DNA of 64,000 bases, taken from assembly GCF_012726295.1 (NCBI RefSeq), contig NZ_JABAOB010000002.1:806001-870000 (forward strand), written 5' to 3'. Position 1 is the first letter of the stretch; each line of letters begins with the position of its first letter. Shown here piece after piece: positions 10,585 to 18,454 of this stretch. Source of the stretch: Chitinophaga sp. Ak27. GTDB taxonomy: Bacteria; Bacteroidota; Bacteroidia; Chitinophagales; Chitinophagaceae. Under the pieces are notes generated by a model. The model worked only from the letters and a program-made list of their open reading frames with translations. It was not told the DNA's origin and did no database searches. The translations under genes were made by a program, and so were the position numbers.

Positions 10585-11151
10585 ATGGCTATGAAGAAGG
10601 ATAAAAAATTGTTGGCCATTGCCGTTACAGCGGGTGTCTCAGCTGTAGCTGCCATTTTAATATATAATACGTTTAAAGTTTCTATTCCCAAGGGGGCACA
10701 GCCGATCTATCCTTTTGATGTAAGGAAGTACCTGGGCACCTGGTATGAGATCGCACGGCTCGACTACAAATACGAGCGCCATCTAACCAATGTAACCGCC
10801 ACCTACGCGATGAATGGCGGCAACGATATCAAAGTAAGCAACAAAGGATTTAACCCTGATAAACAAGCATGGAAGGAGAGCACTGGTAAGGCAAAATTTA
10901 TAGGTCCTCCGGAGTTGGCCCGCCTCAAAGTGTCTTTCTTTGGGCCATTCTATGCAGGTTACAACGTGATAGATGTTGATGAACATTACAAACATGCGCT
11001 CGTGGTAGGTAACAACCTGCATCATATCTGGATACTATCCCGCCATACCAGCATTCCCGCCGATATCAAACAACGATTCCTGGAAAAAGCTGCGTCATTG
11101 GGTTATGATACTAACGCATTTATCTGGACAAAGCACGACCTGAATGCTTGA
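10585..11151 (+). CDS. Lipocalin family protein (Blc-like)
   Basis: A 188-residue lipocalin, a small beta-barrel carrier for lipids or other hydrophobic molecules. The family signature GTWYEIARLD is present (G51-x-W53), followed by the expected strands (TNVTATYAMNGG, KVSFFGPFYAGYNVIDVD, ALVVGNNLHHIWILSR). An N-terminal hydrophobic segment (residues 10-28) without a lipobox suggests an uncleaved signal anchor or inner-membrane tethering; bacterial Blc proteins are usually lipoproteins, so this is a small departure. A second ATG two codons downstream could also serve as start. The gene stands alone between the SusCD operon terminator and a terminator at 11244. Confidence 0.88.
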   Translation: MAMKKDKKLLAIAVTAGVSAVAAILIYNTFKVSIPKGAQPIYPFDVRKYLGTWYEIARLDYKYERHLTNVTATYAMNGGNDIKVSNKGFNPDKQAWKESTGKAKFIGPPELARLKVSFFGPFYAGYNVIDVDEHYKHALVVGNNLHHIWILSRHTSIPADIKQRFLEKAASLGYDTNAFIWTKHDLNA

Positions 11152-11243
11152 ATGAGCGAAGTGAAAAAATAAATTATGAAATACTAAATAAATTAGTATT
11201 TTTGTAGCGAAAGCAAATTGAATAATGTAAGGAAGTCCTGGGT

Positions 11244-11280
11244 GCCCTGCTGTAGAGGTAAACAGGGCTTCTTTATTTTA
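11244..11280 (+). terminator. Terminator hairpin after the lipocalin gene
   Basis: GCCCTG (11244-11249) pairs with CAGGGC (11263-11268) and is followed by TTCTTTATTTTA. It may end the lipocalin transcript or a short RNA starting near the TATTTTTG element at 11197-11204. Confidence 0.6.
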
Positions 11281-11401
11281 TATGGATGCTAATTTACTTA
11301 GTAATTAAATCCGCCTGGCAAGAGATGTCTCCTCAATTCAGGGTAGTAAATGTCGCGTGCAGTCGTTTGGACCCTGAATAAGCAGAGGCATACGCGATAA
11401 T

Positions 11402-11460
11402 AATACCGGGTAGCGGCATTGTTTGTAGGAGTAAACAATGCCATTGCCCGGTATTTTTTT
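11402..11460. terminator. Long two-stem hairpin just past the minus-strand lanthipeptide precursor
   Basis: The outer arms AATACCGGG/CCCGGTATT (11402-11410 and 11447-11455) and the inner arms GGCATTGTTT/AAACAATGCC (11415-11424 and 11433-11442) are perfect. A run of T follows on the plus strand. On the minus strand the hairpin begins within ten bases of the precursor stop codon, so it most likely ends or stabilises the lanB-precursor transcript and blocks read-through from the other side. Confidence 0.7.
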
Positions 11461-11461
11461 G

Positions 11462-11596
11462 TTAGCAATCGAAGGTGTAATGAGTGGTAGTAGTAAAGAC
11501 GGTAGTGGTAGGACTTTTCTGTCCTTGTGCATTACCGTTTAATTTGGCCACCTTTACAGCGCCCAGGGTCATTTTTTTTGCTTGTTGCTTTTTCAT
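11462..11596 (-). CDS. Class I lanthipeptide precursor, Thr-rich core with a single Cys
   Basis: A 44-residue peptide too short for routine gene calling. Its leader (MKKQQAKKMTLGAVKVAKLN) matches the K-K-x-x-L-x-x-x-K-V-A-x-L pattern of the two precursors at 15006 and 15227 and of Bacteroidota class I lanthipeptides. The core, GNAQGQKSP then TTTVFTTTTHYTFDC, has eight Thr, one Ser and a single C-terminal Cys. LanB could dehydrate several Thr, yet only one thioether ring can form, so most would stay as dehydrobutyrine. It begins 10 bases after the lanB stop codon on the same strand, the arrangement of a cognate substrate. A long hairpin follows its stop codon. Confidence 0.82.
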   Translation of the reverse strand: MKKQQAKKMTLGAVKVAKLNGNAQGQKSPTTTVFTTTTHYTFDC

Positions 11597-11606
11597 ACTC
11601 AAATTT

Positions 11607-14600
11607 TTATTTAGTGATTAATAGAGGCTTTGTTGATTGTTGTTTCTGCGCAATAGCCAGTCGGGATTCATAATACCGGTGCAGGAAATGATAAAGCACC
11701 AGTTCATGTTTACGCTGGTTGGATAACAGCATCCGGTTGAGGAACATGTGAATGTAACTTGACAGCAGGTCATCGTTCCCTTTGACACCGGTTTCCTGCA
11801 ACAGGTGTTTTATTTTTTCGGAGCGGGCGTTAAAGAAAGCGATGGCGGCTTCGATGTCGTTATCGTTGTCTTGCGCGGGGTCGAGAAAGCTGCTGACAGG
11901 GCGCATTTCCGTACGGTATTTATCATTGAGCTGTAATAACAGCGGCTTTCCTCCGCCAAATTCTTCTAAGAACCCGGATTGCAGTTTTTTCAGCAGCGCT
12001 GCTTTATGGGGAAGGCGATAGCCAAAATCGTCCAACAGCCTATCTATCCCCCGCAGTGCGAGCTTCCAGCGATATGCTTCTCCTTCTTCCTCTTCCAGCA
12101 GGTCGATAATACCTGTAACACATTCGCTGTCGTAATGGAAAATATCCTCGCTGAATGTTATGGTATGGATGCCGTAGCGTTCAATTTCCCGTTCATAAGT
12201 ATCCGTTTGCATGCGATACAGTTGCCCATCACCGATATGAGGTATGAGGTGCTGGTGTAATTTTTCTATCACTGTTTTCCAGAACCCTGTATCGGTGGCG
12301 TGATGGAACCTGACCCGCAGGTGATGATCAGGATCGGTATAACGGATGAAGAACCATTTGTCGATAAGTTTTTCTTCCTGCATGGACAGTGCAAGAGGGC
12401 GCACTACCGATTTCAGCAGGGATTCGGCATTGCGGGTGCCGGTGTACAATTTTACATACAGCCATTCACTGCCGGTGGCAAATTTCCTGGTGGGAAAAGT
12501 ACCGGCAGTTGATGCGGGGTAAATACCGGTAGTTTTTTTATTTTTTTCGGAAGAGATATTCTTTAGTGGTATGATCAGCTCATTGGTATGTTTCCCGTCT
12601 GTTCCTGTTATCCAGCAGTTGTCTGGTGTATGGAGGTATTCCTGCAGGGTGACCTGTTCTTTTTTTAGCAGTTGCGTTATCAGCAGGTGCACGGCTACTT
12701 CGTTGTGCAGATCTGCCGGCAGTTCATTGTCGCCTTCCTTGATGACCACATACCGTGGTAGTTCCAGTTGTGCACTGATTTCCCGGAAGAGGGTCATGTA
12801 GTCTCCTGGCGCGGCGCCATTGAGCGTAGGGTAGTTTTTTTTATGCAGCACCCAGGTGCTTTTGCTGAGAATAATATTACCGTATTGTACACGTGGAAGA
12901 AAGGATATCTCGCCTGGAATTTGCCAGCGCCACATAATGCCGGTATGATAGTCCTGGTGTTGCAGATCGCACAGGAATTTGTATACGGGGAGTCCCTGGT
13001 GGTAGTTGTGTGCGGTGCTAAGCCTGGGAACGATGATCTTGTCCAGTTTTTTAGATCGCAGTACGACTTTGTTATTTTGCACACTTACCATCAGGTCGGA
13101 GAGTGGTAGTTGACAATCATCCGGTGTAGCGCTGTTGGCCAGGTATACGATTTCATATTTCCTGAGTCGCGGGCGCATTAATATATTGCCAGTTCTGGAT
13201 TCAGGGAGGTGTACTACTTCTGCATAGATTTTTTCCGGGTCGGCGGCTTCTTCCTCCTGCAGGCATGTTTGCACGTGGGTCAGTAGTTTTTCGTCGCCAT
13301 GGCAAAATCTGCCGAGCAGGTTGGCGGCGGAGGGGCCGGAGCAGCCGCTCATATCAAACTGGTAGTGTCCGTGATCGATGTCAGCAGCGCTGCCGGCCAG
13401 TATGCTGCCCATCAGGTACATGCTGTGCGGTAGTATGGGGCTGGTATCTGTATCTTTTAATGCATCCAGATGTTCCCGGGTGAGAGTAATGGTTTGTTTC
13501 CGTTGTTGCAGGCAGGCCAGCAGCAGCTGCAGCTGGAAGTCCTGCATGTTGCTATGGGGCTGGTTATTCGCCGGCGTTTGTTTTACAATATGCACATCGT
13601 CTACCAGTGGTGTATGATCAGATCCACTGCCGGAGTAGGAGCCATACCCGATGCCTGCTTCGGTATCGAGTGCGAGGCTAAGTGGAATTTCCTGTTCTTC
13701 ATAGCGCTGACGGAATGCCTGGCAGAACTGTTGGAGGTCGGTGTTTTGGTGTTGAGTGGCCAGTTTCCATAGTTGCCCCATTTGAGCAGAGAGTTCATTC
13801 ACAACGGTGTGGCTCAATTGGTTGCTGTTGGTGGCCAGGAACAGGTCGGTTTGCACCAGGTCTTTATTGCTGGTATCGGGGAGTAGTGATTTTACCAATG
13901 CATGGGCAGCCATATATTTTTCAACGCCGATGTCCTGTGTCCGTAGTTTTTCTTGCAGTTGAGACAAGGGGTTGACCCATGTTTCCGCTTGCGGGAGGGT
14001 GGCCAGGCGGTTTACCAGTTGCACAAAAAATTCTTCCCCGGTCACTGTCGGTTCCAGTTCACTCACCAGCAGCTGATGTTCGAGTAGTTCGTCTGTAAAT
14101 TCGGCGGCTTCTTCTGCACTGATGTCAGCGTTGGTAATGCTGTCCCGGATTTGGCTCAGCCGGGCGCCGGTGGCGGCGGTAGCCAGCATTTGTTCGAGGT
14201 AGGGGCTTTTGTTGACAGCCGTGAGAAAGTAAGTGCGGACTTTATTTTTGATACTGTAGGCGGCATAGCGGTAATGCGCGCCGGTGGCGTACAGTGAGTT
14301 GTTGGGATAATAGCGTAGTTGTTCCCGGATAGCAGGTGTGGCAGTAATGGCGGCGGCCAGTTCTGCTACGTAGTTCATATCCAGGCGGCAATGTTTTTTA
14401 TGGGCTGTTTTCGCCTGCAGCTGTATGCTGGTATGATCGGCGGTTTCACCGGTAGCGCAGCCGGCAAAGAGACCATAGGGTGTACAGCGGGTGCTCATCC
14501 TGAGCAGGTAACGGTAAAGGGTAAGCGCCAGTTTAAATTGGTCTTTTTCACTGATGCCGGTATCATGTTGCCATTTTTGCCATTCCTGGTATAGCTCCGG

Positions 14601-14756
14601 GGAGGCGATATAAATAGCTTCCTGCAGGGAGGCATCCTGGAAGATATCTTTGATGACAGTGGTAAGTGTGGTATTATTAATATGGCTTAACTGCTGGATA
14701 GTATTAACAGGTAAGAGTGGCGTTCTTACCACATAGAAATTTTCAGCTCTGATCAT
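11607..14756 (-). CDS. lanB: Full-length class I lantibiotic dehydratase (LanB)
   Basis: A 1049-residue LanB-type enzyme that dehydrates Ser and Thr of precursor peptides using glutamyl-tRNA. The N-terminal part (about 1-700) fits the glutamylation domain: MIRAENFYVVRTPLLPVN, STRCTPYGLFAG and RPRLRKYEIVYLANSATPDD are typical. From about residue 760 (EWLYVKLYTGTRNAESLL, DKWFFIRYTDPDHHLRVRFH) it fits the SpaB C-terminal elimination domain. Both halves are in one chain, unlike the split LanB pair reported for pinensin in Chitinophaga. It is divergent from the precursors at 15006 and 15227 and is followed 10 bases later by the 44-residue precursor. No transporter or leader peptidase gene is seen beside it. 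Confidence 0.9.
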   Translation of the reverse strand: MIRAENFYVVRTPLLPVNTIQQLSHINNTTLTTVIKDIFQDASLQEAIYIASPELYQEWQKWQHDTGISEKDQFKLALTLYRYLLRMSTRCTPYGLFAGCATGETADHTSIQLQAKTAHKKHCRLDMNYVAELAAAITATPAIREQLRYYPNNSLYATGAHYRYAAYSIKNKVRTYFLTAVNKSPYLEQMLATAATGARLSQIRDSITNADISAEEAAEFTDELLEHQLLVSELEPTVTGEEFFVQLVNRLATLPQAETWVNPLSQLQEKLRTQDIGVEKYMAAHALVKSLLPDTSNKDLVQTDLFLATNSNQLSHTVVNELSAQMGQLWKLATQHQNTDLQQFCQAFRQRYEEQEIPLSLALDTEAGIGYGSYSGSGSDHTPLVDDVHIVKQTPANNQPHSNMQDFQLQLLLACLQQRKQTITLTREHLDALKDTDTSPILPHSMYLMGSILAGSAADIDHGHYQFDMSGCSGPSAANLLGRFCHGDEKLLTHVQTCLQEEEAADPEKIYAEVVHLPESRTGNILMRPRLRKYEIVYLANSATPDDCQLPLSDLMVSVQNNKVVLRSKKLDKIIVPRLSTAHNYHQGLPVYKFLCDLQHQDYHTGIMWRWQIPGEISFLPRVQYGNIILSKSTWVLHKKNYPTLNGAAPGDYMTLFREISAQLELPRYVVIKEGDNELPADLHNEVAVHLLITQLLKKEQVTLQEYLHTPDNCWITGTDGKHTNELIIPLKNISSEKNKKTTGIYPASTAGTFPTRKFATGSEWLYVKLYTGTRNAESLLKSVVRPLALSMQEEKLIDKWFFIRYTDPDHHLRVRFHHATDTGFWKTVIEKLHQHLIPHIGDGQLYRMQTDTYEREIERYGIHTITFSEDIFHYDSECVTGIIDLLEEEEGEAYRWKLALRGIDRLLDDFGYRLPHKAALLKKLQSGFLEEFGGGKPLLLQLNDKYRTEMRPVSSFLDPAQDNDNDIEAAIAFFNARSEKIKHLLQETGVKGNDDLLSSYIHMFLNRMLLSNQRKHELVLYHFLHRYYESRLAIAQKQQSTKPLLITK

Positions 14757-14972
14757 GGCGCAAGGTCAACATTAGTTGCTGAAGGTACCGATTCCGGCTA
14801 TGGCAGACCATCACGTAAAACAGGTAAATTTTAATAACAATATTTAAAAATCACGTTTTTCCGTGAGCTGGCGTATCTGAGTTTCTCCCTATTTTTATAG
14901 CAAATCCTGTAAGCCCGTATTAGTCACCCTATTTAATTAAACCTGTAAACCTGATTAAACCTGCCCGCTTTA

Positions 14973-15001
14973 TTGTCTTTATTTTTCACCACATAAATTT
15001 G
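14973..15001 (+). promoter_or_regulatory. Bacteroidota-type promoter ahead of the first plus-strand precursor
   Basis: TTG at 14973-14975 and TAAATTTG at 14994-15001 are 18 bases apart and fit the TTTG-N19-TAnnTTTG consensus. The precursor ATG at 15006 is only four bases past the element, so the message would be leaderless or nearly so. Confidence 0.5.
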
Positions 15002-15005
15002 CATT

Positions 15006-15161
15006 ATGAGAAAAACACCAATTAAGAAACTTACGTTGGGTAAGTTGAAAGTAGCCAAATTAAGTCTCCGCGAATCTGCTGATGTAAAAGCGCCTACTTA
15101 TACTGGTTGCAGTTTATTTGCAAAATGTCCTCCTCCTATTTCAAAGGATACTTGTTTCTAA
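15006..15161 (+). CDS. Class I lanthipeptide precursor, three-Cys core
   Basis: A 51-residue peptide missed by length cutoffs. The leader MRKTPIKKLTLGKLKVAKLS is the K-K-L-x-L-x-K-x-x-x-A-x-L type recognised by LanB in Bacteroidota. The core begins near residue 21-30 and holds Cys35, Cys41 and Cys50, with Thr31, Thr33, Ser36, Ser46 and Thr49 as possible dehydration sites, and a CPPP turn after Cys41. It lies in the divergent region opposite lanB, 65 bases before the second precursor, which has the same leader but a different core. The exact leader cleavage site cannot be read from the sequence. Confidence 0.85.
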   Translation: MRKTPIKKLTLGKLKVAKLSLRESADVKAPTYTGCSLFAKCPPPISKDTCF

Positions 15162-15226
15162 GTAAACAGCCAGGAGTAATACCGTTTTTCTTCAACAATT
15201 AACTGTACTGTTTAAAAAATCAGTTT

Positions 15227-15421
15227 ATGAAAAAAGTCACCGCGAAAAAACTTAATCTGGGTAAAATAAAAGTTGCTGCGTTGTCATCGCAGTCAAATGC
15301 GCAGTCAAATGCGCCGCAAATGGCTGCTACTGGCGTACTTTGCGTCATTTCTTTCCGGGTATGCACAGATAACATGAGCCAGGGAGCTCCTATCTGCAGC
15401 GTGGATTCCTGCCGTTTTTAA
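15227..15421 (+). CDS. Class I lanthipeptide precursor, four-Cys core
   Basis: A 64-residue peptide with the leader MKKVTAKKLNLGKIKVAALS, closely similar to the precursor 65 bases upstream. The core contains Cys39, Cys46, Cys57 and Cys62, with many Ser and Thr (S41, S43, T47, S51, S58, S61), so up to four rings are possible. Just after the leader the sequence QSNAQSNA is encoded by a perfect 12-base tandem duplication (15289-15300 and 15301-15312). The LanC gene follows after a 190-base spacer with two hairpins. Confidence 0.88.
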   Translation: MKKVTAKKLNLGKIKVAALSSQSNAQSNAPQMAATGVLCVISFRVCTDNMSQGAPICSVDSCRF

Positions 15422-15437
15422 CGGCTGCTTTTATACG

Positions 15438-15467
15438 CCGGCAGGGCATAGGTATGCCGCCTGCCGG
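15438..15467 (+). terminator. GC-rich hairpin after the second precursor (possible attenuator)
   Basis: CCGGCAGG (15438-15445) pairs with CCTGCCGG (15460-15467), extended by GCAT/ATGC inside; TATTTT follows. Placed 17 bases after the precursor stop codon, it could partly stop transcription so that precursor mRNA exceeds lanC mRNA. Confidence 0.5.
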
Positions 15468-15544
15468 GTATATTTTCCGGCGTGTATACGTATAGGTTAT
15501 TACCGGTGTATACGTCTGGGTTTATATCTTACCAACTGAACTGT

Positions 15545-15585
15545 ATGGCAAAACATGTGCGCGCAAGCAATACATGTTTTGCCAT
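15545..15585 (+). promoter_or_regulatory. Perfect 14-base inverted repeat in the lanC leader
   Basis: ATGGCAAAACATGT (15545-15558) and its exact reverse complement (15572-15585) flank a 13-base loop, 28 bases before the lanC start at 15614. It could be an mRNA hairpin or a regulator site. Its presence argues that the frame upstream of 15614 is not coding. Confidence 0.5.
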
Positions 15586-15613
15586 TATATATTTAATAAC
15601 GGCAATCAATTAT

Positions 15614-16828
15614 ATGGATCAAAGAGAAGCAGCCATGTTGCTGCTGCGAAAGATTTGCGGGGAACTGGACCAGTTTATCACCACCGATGCGCATGCGGGG
15701 CTGTTGGGCGGCTATACCGGCGCAGCATTATTTTATGCGTATTATTTTCAGCTTACCGGCGAGGAACAGCACCTGGATAAAGCAGTTGCCGTAGTGGAAA
15801 GATGTTTGTCGGCCTTATCAGATACACCCATGGATGGCTCGCATTGCAGTGGGATGGCGGGTATCGCCTGGTGCTTGCAGCACCTGGGCGCCATTGGGTT
15901 GCTGGATACGGCCGACACCACTGATGCCTTTGCTGAAATTGATGCGGGCGTGGCAGATTTTATGGCAGCTGAACTGGCGGCAGGGCGGAATGATTTTCTG
16001 CACCAGGGGCTGGGCGGCGCATTGTATTTCCTGGAGCGCTGGCCCGCAACAGCAGCAGCGGCGTCATTGGAGGGACTGATACAGCACCTGGAAGATACGG
16101 CGCTGACATTGACAGGAGGCATTGCCTGGAAGGATAATTTTTCCAGCACCAGCGAAGCAAATAAAGACCAGGACCTTTTTAACCTGGGATTGGCACATGG
16201 GGTGCCCGCCATCATATCTGTGTTGGCCCGCTGTTATGAAAAGAACATCGCCCGCCACCGGGTGCTTCCCTTATTGAGCGGCAGTATTTCCTGGCTGCAG
16301 CAAACCAGGAACCTGGCCAGTCCGATAGGTCAGTCGCTGTTCCCTACCCTGGTGAACGCTTCAGGCGCCGTAGTTGGCGCAGCACATAGCCGCCTGGGCT
16401 GGTGCTATGGCGATCTGGGCATTGCGGCTACGCTGTTGGGAGCGGGGCATCGGTTACAGCGGGGCGACTACCAGCACCATGCTTTGCAGATATTCCGGCA
16501 GGTGGCGCGTGAGCGCAATGTAAAGAACGGGGCGGTACACGATGCCTGCATGTGCCATGGTAGTGCAGGGATTGCACATATCCTGCAACAGGCAGGCCTG
16601 TATTACGGAGATGAACAGCTGCTATCAGCTTCGCAATACTGGTGGAAAACGACCCTGGAAATGAATACCTGGACCGACGGTCCGGCGGGCTTCAAGTTTT
16701 ATCACCATCCCGACTTTATAAGTAGTCACAATATGCTGGAAGGCATTGCCGGTATTGGCTTATCGCTGATCAGTTTTGCCGATACCAGTATTAAGCCTGC
16801 CTGGCAGGAAAGCCTGTTGATATTTTAA
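15614..16828 (+). CDS. lanC: LanC-like lanthionine cyclase
   Basis: A 404-residue zinc enzyme that joins Cys thiols to dehydrated Ser/Thr in the precursors. The seven-fold GxxG-type toroid repeats are visible (GLLGGYTGAALF, SGMAGIAWCL, GLAHGVPAII, CYGDLGIAATLL, CHGSAGIAHIL, LEGIAGIGLSL). Numbered from this start, the expected zinc ligands Cys264 (RLGWCYGDLG) and Cys314-His315 (CMCHGSAG), plus His195 (GLAHGVP) and Arg260, are all present, so it should be active. The open frame extends 132 bases further upstream, but that part lacks family similarity and overlaps an inverted repeat; the ATG at 15614 leads straight into the domain. It would act with the LanB encoded divergently. Confidence 0.9.
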   Translation: MDQREAAMLLLRKICGELDQFITTDAHAGLLGGYTGAALFYAYYFQLTGEEQHLDKAVAVVERCLSALSDTPMDGSHCSGMAGIAWCLQHLGAIGLLDTADTTDAFAEIDAGVADFMAAELAAGRNDFLHQGLGGALYFLERWPATAAAASLEGLIQHLEDTALTLTGGIAWKDNFSSTSEANKDQDLFNLGLAHGVPAIISVLARCYEKNIARHRVLPLLSGSISWLQQTRNLASPIGQSLFPTLVNASGAVVGAAHSRLGWCYGDLGIAATLLGAGHRLQRGDYQHHALQIFRQVARERNVKNGAVHDACMCHGSAGIAHILQQAGLYYGDEQLLSASQYWWKTTLEMNTWTDGPAGFKFYHHPDFISSHNMLEGIAGIGLSLISFADTSIKPAWQESLLIF

Positions 16829-16951
16829 ACTTGTCGTGAGAAGGAATCCCTGATTTTTTTCATTATCTTACAATACTATAGTAAATGAGCTCACTTGTTT
16901 ACCCAGCTCAGAATGCCACAGCTTATACACGTTACAGCAAATTGAAGAACC

Positions 16952-17566
16952 ATGATCCGTTTATATTTTGTTGATGATCATCCATTGATCCTTGAGGGCT
17001 TGAGATCCTTGCTTGGCAGGGAAACTGATATACAACTGGCAGGAGAAACCCGCACAGGCACATCCTGTCTCCGCTTCCTGGACCAGCATCCCGCCGATGT
17101 GGTGTTGCTGGATACGTCCCTACCGGATATCAGCGGGGCAGAACTTTGTGCCAGCATAAAAAAACGATATCCCACCGTGGCCGTGTTGGGATTGAGCTAT
17201 CATAAAAATGACCGGAGTATTGCTGGGTTGCTCGACAGCGGCGCCAGCGGATGCCTGATGAAGAATGCTGATAAAGAAGAATTACTCAAAGCTATTCATG
17301 ATGTATACTCGGGACATACATACCTGTCGGCCGAACTAAAACAGGCCCTCAAAGACGAGTGCGCGCATCATCTGCACATTACCAAAAGGGAAAAAGAAGT
17401 ACTGCGGCTCATTGCCAGTGGACATACCAATCATGAAATAGCAGAGCAATTGTTTATCAGCTCCGATACGGTAGACAGCCACCGCCGTAACCTGTTGGGG
17501 AAGTTTAATGCACGTAATACAGCCATGCTGATTAAATGTGCCGTAGATAACAAGGTGTTATTATAA
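16952..17566 (+). CDS. NarL/LuxR-family response regulator
   Basis: A 204-residue DNA-binding regulator. The receiver domain has the acidic pocket (VDDHP), the phospho-acceptor Asp54 (VVLLDTSLPDIS), Ser82 and Lys104 (CLMKNA). The C-terminal LuxR helix-turn-helix runs from about residue 142 (ITKREKEVLRLIASGHTNHEIAEQLFISSDTVDSH). No histidine kinase is adjacent, so its sensor is elsewhere. It lies 123 bases after lanC in the same direction and may control the lanthipeptide genes, but this rests on position only. Confidence 0.88.
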   Translation: MIRLYFVDDHPLILEGLRSLLGRETDIQLAGETRTGTSCLRFLDQHPADVVLLDTSLPDISGAELCASIKKRYPTVAVLGLSYHKNDRSIAGLLDSGASGCLMKNADKEELLKAIHDVYSGHTYLSAELKQALKDECAHHLHITKREKEVLRLIASGHTNHEIAEQLFISSDTVDSHRRNLLGKFNARNTAMLIKCAVDNKVLL

Positions 17567-17576
17567 GCCGGAAGCA

Positions 17577-17604
17577 GTCAACTCCGGTATATGCCGGAGT
17601 TGAC
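17577..17604. terminator. Hairpin between convergent genes
   Basis: GTCAACTCCGG (17577-17587) and CCGGAGTTGAC (17594-17604) form a perfect 11-base stem between the response regulator and the universal stress protein gene. There is no long T-run on either side. Confidence 0.5.
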
Positions 17605-17611
17605 GCTTAGC

Positions 17612-18454
17612 CTAAGCCGTTGCTCCCGGCGGTAAAGACAGCAAAGGGATATTAGCGTTATATGCCAGTTTTTTAGAGATACTGTTATGAAATAAAGACG
17701 CTATAAAACCGCGCTCCTGAGGTACTACCATCAACAGGGACGCGTGGTGACGATTGGAATAGTCGAGTATACCTTCTACGATATCATCTTCCTTGACATA
17801 ATCAAAAGTAGCATTGTACTTTTCAAAAATATTGTGCAGGTTGGTAATCGCCTCCTTCGTTTCCACGTCATATTTTTCCTTCTTTTCCTTGCCGATATTA
17901 AGCACCTGTACATCTACCGGGAAAGCATCCAGGAATTCGTATAGCTGATGTACCGGGACGGTGCTGTGGTCTTTCAGATCGGTAGCAAAAACGATAGAGG
18001 TCATCGGCTTCGCCAAAGGAGTATCTTTAGGAACTACCAAAACAGGGACCTTGGCTTCCGTCATCATCAGCGAAGAAGTACTGCCCAGCAACAGCCGTTC
18101 CAGTCCCGACCTGCCCGATACGCCCATCACCAGGATATCTATACCCTGATGTTTACAAAAATCTTTTATATGTGCCGGTAGGGAGATATCCTCGGCCATC
18201 AGTTCAATGGGAATATGAGGCACCATGGGTTTAATCCGGTCCTGCACCAGTGCCAGGTTTTCCATGCTTTCCAGGTATATCTGCTGGCTTTCCTTGGTGC
18301 TGCTTATCGGCAACTCTGTGCCCATCACTACGGTCTGGTAAGCGTTGTATAGAATGATTCGCTGGATATGTAAAGGAGCCGCTATCTGGGCACCGTATTC
18401 GGCAGCCCGGAAAGCGTTCTCTGAAAAGTCGGTGAGTATCAGCATTGTTTTCAT
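17612..18454 (-). CDS. Universal stress protein with two UspA domains
   Basis: A 280-residue cytoplasmic protein made of two UspA-like domains. The first starts MKTMLILTDFSENAFRAAEYGAQIA and ends with the nucleotide-binding motif GVSGRSGLERLLLGSTSSLMM; the second begins around residue 150 (MTSIVFATDLKDHST) and has a degenerate motif near the end (ERGFIASLFHNSISKKLAYNANIPLLSL). Such proteins bind ATP or AMP and help cells survive stress. It is convergent with the response regulator and faces away from the RHS operon. Confidence 0.9.
   Translation of the reverse strand: MKTMLILTDFSENAFRAAEYGAQIAAPLHIQRIILYNAYQTVVMGTELPISSTKESQQIYLESMENLALVQDRIKPMVPHIPIELMAEDISLPAHIKDFCKHQGIDILVMGVSGRSGLERLLLGSTSSLMMTEAKVPVLVVPKDTPLAKPMTSIVFATDLKDHSTVPVHQLYEFLDAFPVDVQVLNIGKEKKEKYDVETKEAITNLHNIFEKYNATFDYVKEDDIVEGILDYSNRHHASLLMVVPQERGFIASLFHNSISKKLAYNANIPLLSLPPGATA

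Larger units (their letters stand above)
11152..11461. other. Gene-free stretch with terminator-like hairpins and a possible small RNA
   Basis: No convincing gene is seen. The stretch holds a TAnnTTTG-type element (TATTTTTG, 11197-11204), the hairpin at 11244-11280, a weaker hairpin TTCAGGGT/ACCCTGAA between about 11335 and 11378, and the long hairpin at 11402-11460. Confidence 0.6.

Noticed and set aside
11338..11532. Minus-strand frame of 64 codons near the lanB locus
   Set aside because: It overlaps the 44-residue lanthipeptide precursor in another frame and has no leader or family features.
15482..15613. N-terminal extension of lanC
   Set aside because: The extra 44 residues have no LanC similarity and include a perfect inverted repeat; the ATG at 15614 fits the domain start.
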